Made by a program: the position numbers and the translations under genes
Shown: positions 24,615-33,987 of the stretch, in pieces
How the letters are laid out: each line of letters begins with the position of its first letter
How positions within the stretch are numbered: the stretch's first letter is position 1
Notes under the pieces: generated by a model
The model's database searches: none
The model's input: only the letters and a program-made list of their open reading frames with translations
What the model was told of the DNA's origin: nothing
Origin: JAFAVZ01 sp036009105
GTDB lineage: Bacteria; Acidobacteriota; Thermoanaerobaculia; Gp7-AA8
Length of the DNA stretch: 41,457 bases
Direction: 5' to 3'
Assembly: GCA_036009105.1 (NCBI GenBank)
Contig: DASYMJ010000290.1
Location: 1-41,457 of the forward strand

Positions 24615-25625
24615 ATGCGCGCGTACGGTTCCGACCGGCTGCAGGTCGACGGCGACCGGCTTCTCATCTCCTCCCGCATCCCCAAAGGGTGGCAGGCGCG
24701 CATCGGGAAGACGCTCACCTCGCCCGAGCATCCCGGCACCGCGGTCCTGTGGGACGGCGAGTGCTACGAGGTGCTGGACGTCCAGCCGCTGCCGCAGGGC
24801 TACCGCTATACCCTCGCGCTATGGGGGGAGACGCACGCCATCCGCCTCACCGACCGCTACGACGAGGAGTCGGAGGGCGAGCGCGTCGCGGAGCATCGCC
24901 GCGGAATCATGCGCGAGCGCAAGCGCACGGCGGCGAACCTGCTCGCCCTCTTCGCCGGCCAGCTCCCCGCCTCCATCCAGAACCATCTCGGCAGCGAGCT
25001 CGGCATCCTCCCGGCGCGCCTGACCCTCATCTCCACCATCACCGACTTCGCCATCGTCGCGGCGGCGATCCTCTACTCGGCCCACCTCCGCACGACCTTC
25101 CGCATCGTGCCGCCATGGCTCTTTCTCACGGTCTTCTACTTCGGTATCCAGTTCGCCACGCGCCTGACCATCGCGCTGCTGCAGAACCGCCCGGTCGGCA
25201 CGGTGTTCGGCCTCATCGCCTACCTCTTCGTGCCGAAGCTGGCGGCCGATCCGGGCAAAGGGAACGCCGTTCCGATGACGGCGGCGCCGGAGGATGTGGC
25301 GCTGCAGGACTTCGTGCTGATGCGCGAGCCGTACATCACCCTGCTCAGCACGCGCGAGCAGCTGAGCATCGCCCGCCGCTTCCAGTACGACTACACGCGG
25401 CAGTCGTCGAACGTCGCCGCCGCGCTGCTGCTCATCGCCATTCTCGGCCTCGTCTCCTCGTGGAGCACGCTGCGCCACGACGTCCGCCCCACCGCGCTCG
25501 CATCGCTGCTGACCGCGCTCGCGCTGGCCGTCGAGCAGGTGTGGCGCCTCGTCGCGCTCAAGACGCGTCCCGCCGGCAGCGTCCTCGGCCTGCTGGTGCG
25601 CCCGTTTCTGAAACGCCTCATCTGA
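24615..25625 (+). CDS. Membrane protein of unknown function ahead of glgE
   Basis: A 336-residue protein not recognised as any named family. Residues 1-90 are soluble (VLWDGECYEVLDVQPL, ALWGETHAIRL). Hydrophobic segments follow near 143-165 and 171-197 and in the last 70 residues (NVAAALLLIAILGLVSSW, ALASLLTALALAVEQ), giving about four or five membrane spans. GAGGAG abuts the ATG at 24615 with no spacer, unusual for a Shine-Dalgarno. The stop is 29 bases before the glgE start, so it is probably co-transcribed with the glucan genes, but nothing in it points to carbohydrate handling. Confidence 0.7.
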   Translation: MRAYGSDRLQVDGDRLLISSRIPKGWQARIGKTLTSPEHPGTAVLWDGECYEVLDVQPLPQGYRYTLALWGETHAIRLTDRYDEESEGERVAEHRRGIMRERKRTAANLLALFAGQLPASIQNHLGSELGILPARLTLISTITDFAIVAAAILYSAHLRTTFRIVPPWLFLTVFYFGIQFATRLTIALLQNRPVGTVFGLIAYLFVPKLAADPGKGNAVPMTAAPEDVALQDFVLMREPYITLLSTREQLSIARRFQYDYTRQSSNVAAALLLIAILGLVSSWSTLRHDVRPTALASLLTALALAVEQVWRLVALKTRPAGSVLGLLVRPFLKRLI

Positions 25626-25654
25626 CGGGCACAAAACCAGCACCTCCGCCGCGC

Positions 25655-27625
<1,971 letters not shown>

Positions 27626-27626
27626 A

Positions 27627-27714
27627 AGCGAGCGGCGAGCGGCGAGCAGCGAGCAGGAGGACGCGCCGGCCGTGTTCCGTTCTCCTGCTCGCGGCCCGCC
27701 GCCCGCCGCCCGCC
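27627..27714. repeat. Class C heptamer palindrome, GC-rich version, between glgE and treS
   Basis: The left arm is AGCGAGC, GGCGAGC, GGCGAGC, AGCGAGC, then AGGAGGACG. The right arm is GTTCTCCT, then GCTCGCG and three GCCCGCC. It shares the AGGAGGACG and GTTCTCCT junctions with the element at 18368 although the heptamer differs. It fills nearly all of the glgE-treS gap. Confidence 0.88.
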
Positions 27715-27725
27715 CTTGAATTGTG

Positions 27726-30700
27726 ATGACCGAATCAAACGATCCCTACTGGTACAAAGACGGCGTCATCTACCAGACGCATGTCCGCGCCTTCTTCGAC
27801 TCGAACGATGACGGCATCGGCGACTTCGCCGGCCTGACCCGCAAGCTCGACTACCTGCAGGACCTCGGCGTCGACATCCTCTGGCTGCTGCCGTTCTACC
27901 CCTCGCCGCTGCGCGACGACGGCTACGACATCGCCAACTACACGGCCATCAACCCGAGCTATGGGACGCTGCAGGACTTCAAGGCTTTCCTGCGCGAGGC
28001 GCACCGGCGCGGCCTGCGCGTCGTTACCGAGCTGGTCATCAATCACACCAGCGATCAGCATCCCTGGTTCCAGAAGTCCCGCCGCGCGAAAACCGGCTCG
28101 CCCTGGCGCGACTTCTACGTCTGGAGCGATACGCCGGAGCGCTACAAGGACGCGCGCATCATCTTCAAGGACTTCGAGACCTCGAACTGGGCGTGGGACC
28201 CGGTGGCCAGGGCGTACTACTGGCACCGCTTCTATTCGCATCAGCCGGACCTGAACTTCGAGAACCCGGCCGTGCACGAGGCGCTCTTCAAGGCCTTCGA
28301 CTTCTGGATGGACCTGGGCGTCGACGCCTTCCGCCTGGACGCCATTCCCTACCTCTTCGAGCGGGAGGGGACGACGTGCGAGAACCTGCCGGAGACGCAT
28401 GAGTACCTCAAGAAGCTGCGCGCCCATCTGGACGAGAAATACCAGGGCCGCATGCTGCTCGCGGAGGCGAACCAGTGGCCGGAGGACTCGCTGCCGTACT
28501 TTGGCGAGGGCAACGAATGCCACATGGCGTTCAACTTCCCGGTCATGCCGCGCATGTACATGGCCCTGGCCCAGGAGGACCGCTTCCCCATCATCGACAT
28601 CATGCAGCAGACGCCGCCCATCCCCGAGCCGTGCCAGTGGGCGATGTTCCTGCGCAACCACGACGAGCTGACCCTGGAGATGGTCACGGACGAGGACCGC
28701 GACTACATGTGGCGCACCTACGCCAAGGACCGCCAGGCCCGCATCAACCTCGGCATCCGCCGCCGCCTCGCGCCGCTGCTGCAGAACCACCGCAGCCGCA
28801 TCCATCTGATGAACGGCCTGCTCTTCTCTTTGCCCGGCACGCCGATCATCTATTACGGCGATGAGATCGGGATGGGGGACAACATCTGGCTGGGCGACCG
28901 CAACGGCGTGCGGACGCCGATGCAGTGGAGCGCGGACCGCAACGCCGGCTTCTCCCGCTCCAACCCGCAGCAGCTCTTCTTCCCGGTGATCATCGACCCC
29001 GAGTACCACTACGAGCAGGTGAACGTGGAGGCGCAGCAGAACAGCCCCTATTCGCTGCTCTGGTGGATGAAGCGCCTCATCGCGCAGCGGAAGCGCTATC
29101 ACGCCTTCGGCCGCGGGACGATGGAGTTCCTCTTCCCGGAGAACCGCAAGATCCTCGCGTTCATCCGCAAGTACGAGAACGAGACCATCCTGGTGGTGGC
29201 CAACCTCTCCCGCAACGTGCAGACGTTCGAGTTGGACCTCTCCGCGTACCGCGGCTATGCGCCGGTGGAGCTGTCCGGCGGCACGCGCTTCCCGGAAGTG
29301 GGCGACCGTCCCTACTTTCTGAACCTCGGGCCGTTCGCGTTTTATTGGTTCTCCCTCGAGCGGGTGGAGAAGCCGGCCGAGACCGTGCGCGGGGAGGAGC
29401 TGCCGCTCATCGGCGCGAAGACGCTGGAAGAGGTGCTCGCCGACCGGAACCGCGAGGCGCTCTCGCGTGCCATTTTGCGCTACGTGCAAGGGCGGCGCTG
29501 GTTCGCGGCGAAGGCGCGCAGCGTGGCCGGCATCCGCGTGCGGGACCATGTGGCGCTGCCGAACAAGGCCGGCGCGCTGGCGCTCATCGAGGTGGAGTAC
29601 ACGGACGGCGAGCCCGATCTTTATCAGCTGCCGCTCGGCGTCACGCAGGCGCGGCGCGCCGATGAGCCGGACGCGCGCACCGCGACTCTGATCGCGCGCC
29701 TGCGCGACGGCTGCCTGCTTTACGAGCCGGTCACGGAAGCGAAGTTCGCCAACGCATTGCTGGAAACGATCGGCCGGCGCAAGCAGCTCAAAGGCGCGGC
29801 CGGCAGCGTTGCCGGCGCGCCGGCGCGCGCGTTCAAGGAGCTGCGCGGCGACGGCCCGCTGGAGGGGCAGGTGCTCAAGGCGGAGCAGTCGAACACGGCC
29901 ATCCTCTACGACCAGCGCCTCTTCCTGAAGCTCTTCCGCCGTCTGGAGCCGGGCGTCAATACCGACCTGGAGATCACCCGCTTCCTCAACGAGGAGACCG
30001 ATTTCACGCACACGCCGCGCCTCGCCGGCGCGCTCGAATACCGCCTCGACGAGCGCAGCGAGCCGACGACGCTGGCCATCCTGCAGAGCTTCACCGAGAA
30101 CTCGGGCGACGCCTGGACCTACACGCTGGACGCGATCGGCCGCTACTTCGAGCGCCTGCTCAGCCAGCAGCAGCCTCCCGAGCAGGCCGCCGACCTGCTC
30201 TCCTCGTATCTCGCCGACGCCGAGCTCCTCGGCAAACGGACGGCGGAGATGCACCTCGCGCTCGCCTCCCGGGACGACATCCCCGCCTTCGCGCCGGAGC
30301 CGTTCACGCCTCACTACCAGCGCTCCATCTACCAGTCCATGCGCACGCAGGCCGTGCAGATGCTGCAGCTCGTCCGCCGCCGCGCGAAGGACAACCCGGA
30401 CGCGCAGCAACTGCTCGCGCGGGAGGCGGAGATCCAGCAGCGCTTCCGCAAGCTCCTGGACGGCCGCATCGCCGGCCAGCGCATCCGCACCCACGGCGAC
30501 TACCACCTGGGGCAGGTGCTCTACACCGGCAACGACTTCGTCATCATCGACTTCGAGGGCGAGCCGTCCCGGCCGCTGAGCGAGCGCCGCATCAAGCGCA
30601 GCCCGCTGCGCGACGTGGCCGGCATGCTCCGCTCGTTCCACTACGCGCCGTATGCGGTGGTCTTCGGCCAGGCGCCCGGCTTCGTGGTGCGCCCCGAGGA

Positions 30701-30941
30701 TGCCGCGACTCTGGAGCACGGCGCGCAGTTCTGGCATCGCGGCGTCTCCGCGGCCTTCCTCCGCGCCTATTTCACCGAGGCTTCGCGCGGGTCGTTCCTT
30801 CCTTCGAGCGATGCCGAGCGGCAGACGTTGCTGGAGGCTTATCTGCTGGAGAAGGCGCTGTACGAGATCGGCTACGAGCTGAACAACCGCCCCGACTGGG
30901 TTCGCATCCCCCTGCGCGGCGTACTCGATTTGTTGCGTTAG
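27726..30941 (+). CDS. treS: Trehalose synthase-maltokinase fusion
   Basis: A 1071-residue bifunctional protein. Residues 1-560 are TreS (GH13), interconverting trehalose and maltose: nucleophile D205 in AFRLDAIPYL, acid/base E247 in LLAEANQW, and H312-D313 in RNHDELT. From about residue 575 the maltokinase (Pep2) begins (RYVQGRRWFAAKARS), with the kinase catalytic segment THGDYHLGQVLY near 922 and VIIDFEGEP near 940. The kinase uses ATP to make maltose 1-phosphate for GlgE. The fused form is common in GlgE pathways. A GTG at 27723 and the ATG at 27726 both suit; no Shine-Dalgarno is seen because a palindrome lies directly upstream. Confidence 0.95.
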   Translation: MTESNDPYWYKDGVIYQTHVRAFFDSNDDGIGDFAGLTRKLDYLQDLGVDILWLLPFYPSPLRDDGYDIANYTAINPSYGTLQDFKAFLREAHRRGLRVVTELVINHTSDQHPWFQKSRRAKTGSPWRDFYVWSDTPERYKDARIIFKDFETSNWAWDPVARAYYWHRFYSHQPDLNFENPAVHEALFKAFDFWMDLGVDAFRLDAIPYLFEREGTTCENLPETHEYLKKLRAHLDEKYQGRMLLAEANQWPEDSLPYFGEGNECHMAFNFPVMPRMYMALAQEDRFPIIDIMQQTPPIPEPCQWAMFLRNHDELTLEMVTDEDRDYMWRTYAKDRQARINLGIRRRLAPLLQNHRSRIHLMNGLLFSLPGTPIIYYGDEIGMGDNIWLGDRNGVRTPMQWSADRNAGFSRSNPQQLFFPVIIDPEYHYEQVNVEAQQNSPYSLLWWMKRLIAQRKRYHAFGRGTMEFLFPENRKILAFIRKYENETILVVANLSRNVQTFELDLSAYRGYAPVELSGGTRFPEVGDRPYFLNLGPFAFYWFSLERVEKPAETVRGEELPLIGAKTLEEVLADRNREALSRAILRYVQGRRWFAAKARSVAGIRVRDHVALPNKAGALALIEVEYTDGEPDLYQLPLGVTQARRADEPDARTATLIARLRDGCLLYEPVTEAKFANALLETIGRRKQLKGAAGSVAGAPARAFKELRGDGPLEGQVLKAEQSNTAILYDQRLFLKLFRRLEPGVNTDLEITRFLNEETDFTHTPRLAGALEYRLDERSEPTTLAILQSFTENSGDAWTYTLDAIGRYFERLLSQQQPPEQAADLLSSYLADAELLGKRTAEMHLALASRDDIPAFAPEPFTPHYQRSIYQSMRTQAVQMLQLVRRRAKDNPDAQQLLAREAEIQQRFRKLLDGRIAGQRIRTHGDYHLGQVLYTGNDFVIIDFEGEPSRPLSERRIKRSPLRDVAGMLRSFHYAPYAVVFGQAPGFVVRPEDAATLEHGAQFWHRGVSAAFLRAYFTEASRGSFLPSSDAERQTLLEAYLLEKALYEIGYELNNRPDWVRIPLRGVLDLLR

Positions 30942-30951
30942 GAGCATGCTC

Positions 30952-31383
30952 ATGCAGCAGGCGAAACGGGGCGATACGGTTCAGGTGCACTACACGGGCA
31001 AGCTGGAAGACGGCACGGTCTTCGACTCCTCCGGCGGCGGCAACGCGCTTTCCTTCACCATCGGCGCGGGCGAAGTGATCCCCGGCTTCGAGCACGCCGT
31101 GGTCGGCATGCAGCAGGGCGACCGGAAGACGGAGACCATCGCCGCCGATCGCGCGTACGGCGCGCACCGCGAGGAGCTGATCTTCACCGTCAGCCGCAAC
31201 GACGTTCCCCAGGGCATGGAGCTCGCCGTGGGCGACATCCTGCAGGTCGGCTTCCCCGGCGGCGAGACCGGCTCGGTCCAGGTCGCCGAGCTCAGTGACC
31301 GCACCGTGACCCTCGACGCGAACCACCCCCTGGCCGGCAAAACGCTGATCTTCGACCTGGAACTGGTGGGGATTGACGGATAA
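30952..31383 (+). CDS. SlyD-like FKBP peptidyl-prolyl isomerase
   Basis: A 143-residue cytoplasmic prolyl isomerase/chaperone. The FKBP strands flank an insert: VQVHYTGKLEDGTVFDSS, then IGAGEVIPGFEHAVVGM, an insert-in-flap region (AYGAHREELIFTV), and the closing strand LIFDLELVGI. The His- and Cys-rich metal-binding tail of E. coli SlyD is absent. I chose the ATG at 30952 because TAGGAG, formed by the treS stop region, lies about 7 bases upstream; the ATG at 30946 is too close to it. It probably rides on the treS transcript as a folding helper and is not specific to glucan metabolism. Confidence 0.9.
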   Translation: MQQAKRGDTVQVHYTGKLEDGTVFDSSGGGNALSFTIGAGEVIPGFEHAVVGMQQGDRKTETIAADRAYGAHREELIFTVSRNDVPQGMELAVGDILQVGFPGGETGSVQVAELSDRTVTLDANHPLAGKTLIFDLELVGIDG

Positions 31384-31406
31384 GAGGGGAGTGTTACCCT
31401 CGGCAC

Positions 31407-31595
31407 ATGGCAGCGAAAAAGAACCGGCAGCGGATCCCGATCGGCAGGCTCCTGACGGCAGAAGAGCTCCTCGCCCCGTACAACATCACGCCGGCGGTAC
31501 ATCGCGTGGCACAAAAAGCGCTCGCCGAAGTGAGGCGGATAGACGCTGAAAAGGCAGCGCGAAAAAAAGGCAAACCGCGCGGCGCTGCGAAGTAG
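31407..31595 (+). CDS. Small basic protein, first gene of a two-gene cassette
   Basis: A 62-residue protein with no recognised family. It has Lys/Arg-rich ends (MAAKKNRQR and KAARKKGKPRGAAK) around a predicted helix (TAEELLAPYNITP, then HRVAQKALAEVRRIDAEKA). Its stop TAG is followed directly by the ATG of the next gene, so the two are coupled. Codons ending in A or T make up about 30 percent, clearly more than in neighbouring genes, which suggests later acquisition. The size, charge and tight coupling resemble an antitoxin or a nucleic-acid-binding partner, but this is inference. No good Shine-Dalgarno precedes the ATG. Confidence 0.6.
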   Translation: MAAKKNRQRIPIGRLLTAEELLAPYNITPAVHRVAQKALAEVRRIDAEKAARKKGKPRGAAK

Positions 31596-32192
31596 ATGGC
31601 GGAGGCCGATCCGAAGGACGTCTTTCTGAACGTCCCATTCGACCGTTCGTACGAGCCGCTGTTTGTGGCGCTGGTCGGCACGCTCGTTTTCCTGAATCAG
31701 CGACCGCATTGCGTCGTCGAGATCCGCGAAACCGGCGACGGACGTCTGCCGCGCATTTTCGAATTGATGCGTGCGTGCGGGACATCCATTCATGACATGA
31801 GCCGAATCGGCCGGCCGGTGCGATTCAACATGCCGTTCGAGCTCGGTCTGGCCTACTCTCTCAAGCTCGCAAATCCGGCCGCCTACCACGTGCTGGTCCT
31901 CGACGCACAGCCCTACCGCATGGATCGGCTCCTCAGCGACTACAAAGGCCGCGATCTGCTCATCCATCACAACCGGTCGGCGGGAGTGGTGAGCTGTCTG
32001 CTCGACTCCTTCGAGAAGCATCCGGTGATGACGGCGGCCAACTGCCGCGACGCGATCGCGCAGCTGAGGAGATCGGTGGCCATGTTGCAGCGCGACCTTC
32101 AAGTGGATTCATTGTTCCGACCGTTACTGTTCAAGGCGCTCGTCGATAACGCCACCCAAATCGCCCGCGCCCGCGGCTTCATCGCTCCCTGA
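31596..32192 (+). CDS. TIR/nucleoside-deoxyribosyltransferase-like Rossmannoid protein
   Basis: A 198-residue protein of a widespread, poorly described family that I recognise by motif order: DVFLNVPFDRSYEPL (8-22), VVEIRETGDGRLPRIFELM (40-58), TSIHDMSRI (63-71), RFNMPFELGLAYSL (76-89) and LSDYKGRDLLIHHN (113-126). The layout resembles nucleoside 2-deoxyribosyltransferase and TIR folds, where an acidic residue in the ELG segment (here E82) attacks the N-glycosidic bond. A nucleotide- or NAD-cleaving effector is therefore possible but unproven. It directly follows the 62-residue gene with zero spacing and sits between the FKBP and malQ, unrelated to glucan chemistry. Confidence 0.65.
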   Translation: MAEADPKDVFLNVPFDRSYEPLFVALVGTLVFLNQRPHCVVEIRETGDGRLPRIFELMRACGTSIHDMSRIGRPVRFNMPFELGLAYSLKLANPAAYHVLVLDAQPYRMDRLLSDYKGRDLLIHHNRSAGVVSCLLDSFEKHPVMTAANCRDAIAQLRRSVAMLQRDLQVDSLFRPLLFKALVDNATQIARARGFIAP

Positions 32193-32226
32193 ATCCGGCA
32201 AGCGGCTTGCTCTCCTTTTGCGTTGG

Positions 32227-33987
32227 ATGAAAAACGACGAGCTGCATGAGCTCGCGCGTCTCTATTCGATCCAGCTCACCTACGAGGACGCCGGGGGGAA
32301 GAAGCGGGCCGCTTCGCGGGAAGCGCTGCAGGCCATCCTCCGCGCCCGCACCGGCAATGACGAGCTGGACGACGCGCTGCGCAAACGGCGCGAGGAGTGC
32401 GCGCGGCGCGCAATGGAGCCGGTGACCGTGGTGTGGGGGCGGGGGCGGGTGGGGCGGGAGGGCGAGCCGTACGAGCTGACCCTGGAGAGTGGCGAGCGGG
32501 TGGAGGGGCGGGGTAAGGTCGAGGCGCCGGTCGGGTATCACACGCTGAAGATCGGCGGGAACGAGACGGCGCTCTTCGTCGCGCCGCGGAGGGCGCCGCG
32601 GCCGGAGAAGCGATGGGGGCTCTTCGCGCCGCTCTACGCCATTCATACGCGCAACACCGGGGCGATGGGCGACCTCGCGGACATGCGCGCGTATCGCGAC
32701 TGGATCGCCGAGCTCGGAGGAAGCGTGGTGGCCACCTTGCCGCTGCTCGCCATCGATCCGGAAGGCGATCCCAGCCCCTACTCGCCCATCAGCCGCCTCT
32801 TCTGGAACGAGCTCTATCTCGATGTGCGCCAGCTGCCCGAGTACCAGGGAGAGCAGTTGGAGCAGGTCGAGGCGGAAAGCATCGATTACAAGGCGGTGGC
32901 GAAAGCGAAAGGGGCGCTGCTCGAGAAGCTCTCCCGGCGGTTCGATGGCGATGTCAGCGATGAGGTGAAGGACTACGCCCGCTTCCGCGGCGACGAGCGC
33001 TACCACTCCTACGTCCAGCACCGCATGTCCGAGCAGATGCGAGCGCAGCAGGACCTCTACCTCGACTTTCCCTTGGGCGTCAGCCCCAACGGGTACGACG
33101 TGCATCGCTACAAAGAGCACTTCGCGCAAGGCGTCTCCGTCGGCGCGCCGCCCGACCTCTTCTTCACCAAGGGGCAGAACTGGGGCTTCCCACCGCTCGA
33201 TCCGGATGCGACGCGGCTGAGGCGGCATGACTACTGGCGCCGCTGCGTTCGCCATCACACCCGGCACGCCAGCACGCTGCGCATCGACCACGTGATGGGC
33301 CTGCATCGCCTCTTCTGGATCCCCAACGGCGCGGAAGCGAAGGACGGCGTGTACGTCCGCTATCCCGAAGACGAGCTCTACGCCATCCTCCTCATCGAGG
33401 CCAGCCGCACGAACACGGCCATCGTCGGCGAAGACCTCGGCACCGTGCCGCAGTACGTGCCGGGCGCGATGAAGAAGCGCGGTCTGCGGCGCATGTACGT
33501 CGTCCAGTACGAGCAGAAGCTCAACCATCCGCCTGCCGAATCGGTGGCCAGCGTCAACACCCACGACATGCCGACGTTCGCCGGCTTCTGGAACGGCGAC
33601 GACATCGAGGACCGACTCGAACAGGAGCTGCTCGACCAGAAAGGCGCGCAGGAAGAGCGCGAAAAACGGGCAGAGATCCGAGGCGAAATCGCAGCGCAAT
33701 TGACGGCGCGCGGCTTGCTTCAGGAGGGGACGGAGAACACGTTGGCCGTCCTCCAGGCGGTCCTCGAATTCGTGGCCGGGAGCGATGCCGAGATCGTGCT
33801 GGTGAACCTCGAGGACCTGTGGGGCGAACGCGAGCCGCAGAACGTCCCCGGCGTCCCCGGCCGCAGCTGGCGTCACCGCTTCCGCCTCTCTTTGGAACAG
33901 ACACGCAACGACGAGACCGTCACCCGCATCCTGCGCGCGGTGGCCGGACGACGAAGGAAGGTTCATGGCGACAACGAAACGGAGTAG
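32227..33987 (+). CDS. malQ: 4-alpha-glucanotransferase (amylomaltase)
   Basis: A 586-residue GH77 enzyme that moves alpha-1,4-glucan segments between chains and releases glucose. Catalytic residues: nucleophile D354 in TLRIDHVMGLHR, acid/base E402 in IVGEDLGTVP and the third acid in VNTHDMPTFAG. SPYSPISRLFWNELYLD is the donor-site block. It is longer than compact amylomaltases owing to an N-terminal region (residues 1-130, RLYSIQLTYEDAGGKKR). The ATG at 32227 is chosen; a TTG at 32218 is possible. It overlaps glgB by 23 bases and would trim or recycle the malto-oligosaccharides made around GlgE, GlgB and TreY. Confidence 0.93.
   Translation: MKNDELHELARLYSIQLTYEDAGGKKRAASREALQAILRARTGNDELDDALRKRREECARRAMEPVTVVWGRGRVGREGEPYELTLESGERVEGRGKVEAPVGYHTLKIGGNETALFVAPRRAPRPEKRWGLFAPLYAIHTRNTGAMGDLADMRAYRDWIAELGGSVVATLPLLAIDPEGDPSPYSPISRLFWNELYLDVRQLPEYQGEQLEQVEAESIDYKAVAKAKGALLEKLSRRFDGDVSDEVKDYARFRGDERYHSYVQHRMSEQMRAQQDLYLDFPLGVSPNGYDVHRYKEHFAQGVSVGAPPDLFFTKGQNWGFPPLDPDATRLRRHDYWRRCVRHHTRHASTLRIDHVMGLHRLFWIPNGAEAKDGVYVRYPEDELYAILLIEASRTNTAIVGEDLGTVPQYVPGAMKKRGLRRMYVVQYEQKLNHPPAESVASVNTHDMPTFAGFWNGDDIEDRLEQELLDQKGAQEEREKRAEIRGEIAAQLTARGLLQEGTENTLAVLQAVLEFVAGSDAEIVLVNLEDLWGEREPQNVPGVPGRSWRHRFRLSLEQTRNDETVTRILRAVAGRRRKVHGDNETE

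Noticed and set aside
27735..30953. A 1072-codon open frame on the minus strand opposite treS
   Set aside because: It is a mirror of a GC-rich coding frame, with Arg/Val/Leu/Glu/His-rich sequence and no motif, while the plus strand carries every catalytic residue of TreS and maltokinase.
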